DNA of 22,302 bases from an uncultured Collinsella sp. (GTDB taxonomy: Bacteria > Actinomycetota > Coriobacteriia > Coriobacteriales > Coriobacteriaceae), in the NCBI GenBank assembly GCA_900551555.1, contig URWC01000011.1, positions 1 through 22,302 of the forward strand, read 5' to 3'. Below are positions 22,116 to 22,302 of the stretch, piece by piece. The translations under genes and the position numbers were made by a program. Under the pieces are notes generated by a model. The model was not told where the DNA came from. It did not search any database and saw nothing but the letters and a program-made list of their open reading frames with translations. The stretch's first letter is position 1. The number at the start of each line of letters is the position of its first letter.

Positions 22116-22302
22116 ATGGAAACGGTTAGCGGCAATCTTGCCTCGGCGCTCAGGATCAAGCCGGGCATTACCGCGATTATCGGCAGCGGTGGCAAGTCGA
22201 CCTTGCTAAAGACGCTCGGCCTTGAGCTTATGCGCGCTGGCGGCCGCGCGCTCCTCTGCACCACCACGCATATGTTCCCCGTCGCCGGCGTGCCGTGGGA
22301 CG
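22116..22302 (+). CDS. yqeC: YqeC family protein, first 62 residues (cut by right edge)
   Basis: The frame begins METVSGNLASALRIKPGITA and continues with a P-loop IIGSGGKSTLL (21-31) and then LLCTTTHMFP (46-55), both characteristic of the YqeC family of putative selenium-dependent hydroxylase accessory proteins. It runs off the right edge. The ATG at 22116 follows GGCGGTGA, a modest ribosome site. It is divergent from yqeB-xdhC. Function of the family is unproven; nucleotide binding is inferred from the P-loop. Confidence 0.85.
   Translation, partial: METVSGNLASALRIKPGITAIIGSGGKSTLLKTLGLELMRAGGRALLCTTTHMFPVAGVPWD

Overview
The window is GC-rich, densely coded bacterial DNA. Gene order (rplE-rpsN-rpsH-rplF-rplR-rpsE-rpmD-rplO-secY-adk-map-infA-rpmJ-rpsM-rpsK-rpsD-rpoA-rplQ-truA), zinc-type uS14 and bL36, and the protein sequences themselves suggest an actinomycete-like gut anaerobe of class Coriobacteriia, most likely Collinsella or a near relative. 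The genus is inferred from recalled similarity, not from a search.

Layout. Positions 1-1370 hold the N-terminal part of an adenine deaminase (minus strand, cut by the left edge). Its short leader contains a terminator-like hairpin. Then come tyrS and a U32-family protein (both minus), a divergent class A penicillin-binding protein (plus, 5024-7222), a pair of convergent terminators, argR (minus), an unusual cysteine-rich family 2-like glycosyltransferase (minus) and truA (minus). From 10101 to 19864 runs one long minus-strand block: most of the spc operon, then the alpha operon, transcribed from rplE toward rplQ and closed by a strong intrinsic terminator at 10044-10074. Positions 20166-22302 carry xdhC and yqeB (minus) and, divergently, the start of yqeC (plus). 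These are accessory genes for (probably selenium-dependent) molybdenum hydroxylases such as xanthine dehydrogenase.

How it works together. The central block supplies ribosomal proteins, RNA polymerase alpha, the Sec channel, adenylate kinase, methionine aminopeptidase and IF1, with tight spacing, overlapping stop/start codons and several GTG/TTG starts. Both edges touch purine breakdown (adenine deaminase at the left, molybdenum hydroxylase maturation at the right), but they are about 19 kb apart and need not be co-regulated.

Most of the window is ordinary core genome, and I found no clear new multi-gene system. The best leads are: (1) the spc operon starts abruptly at rplE, with rplX-rplN and the S10 genes absent upstream; (2) a 67-nt near-perfect palindrome (20081-20147) sits at that junction; (3) an attenuator-like terminator lies in the adenine deaminase leader; (4) two dyads lie upstream of argR; (5) several U-tract-less stem-loops lie between ribosomal genes and could be ribosomal-protein leader or processing elements. 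No tRNA, rRNA, CRISPR array or insertion sequence was seen.
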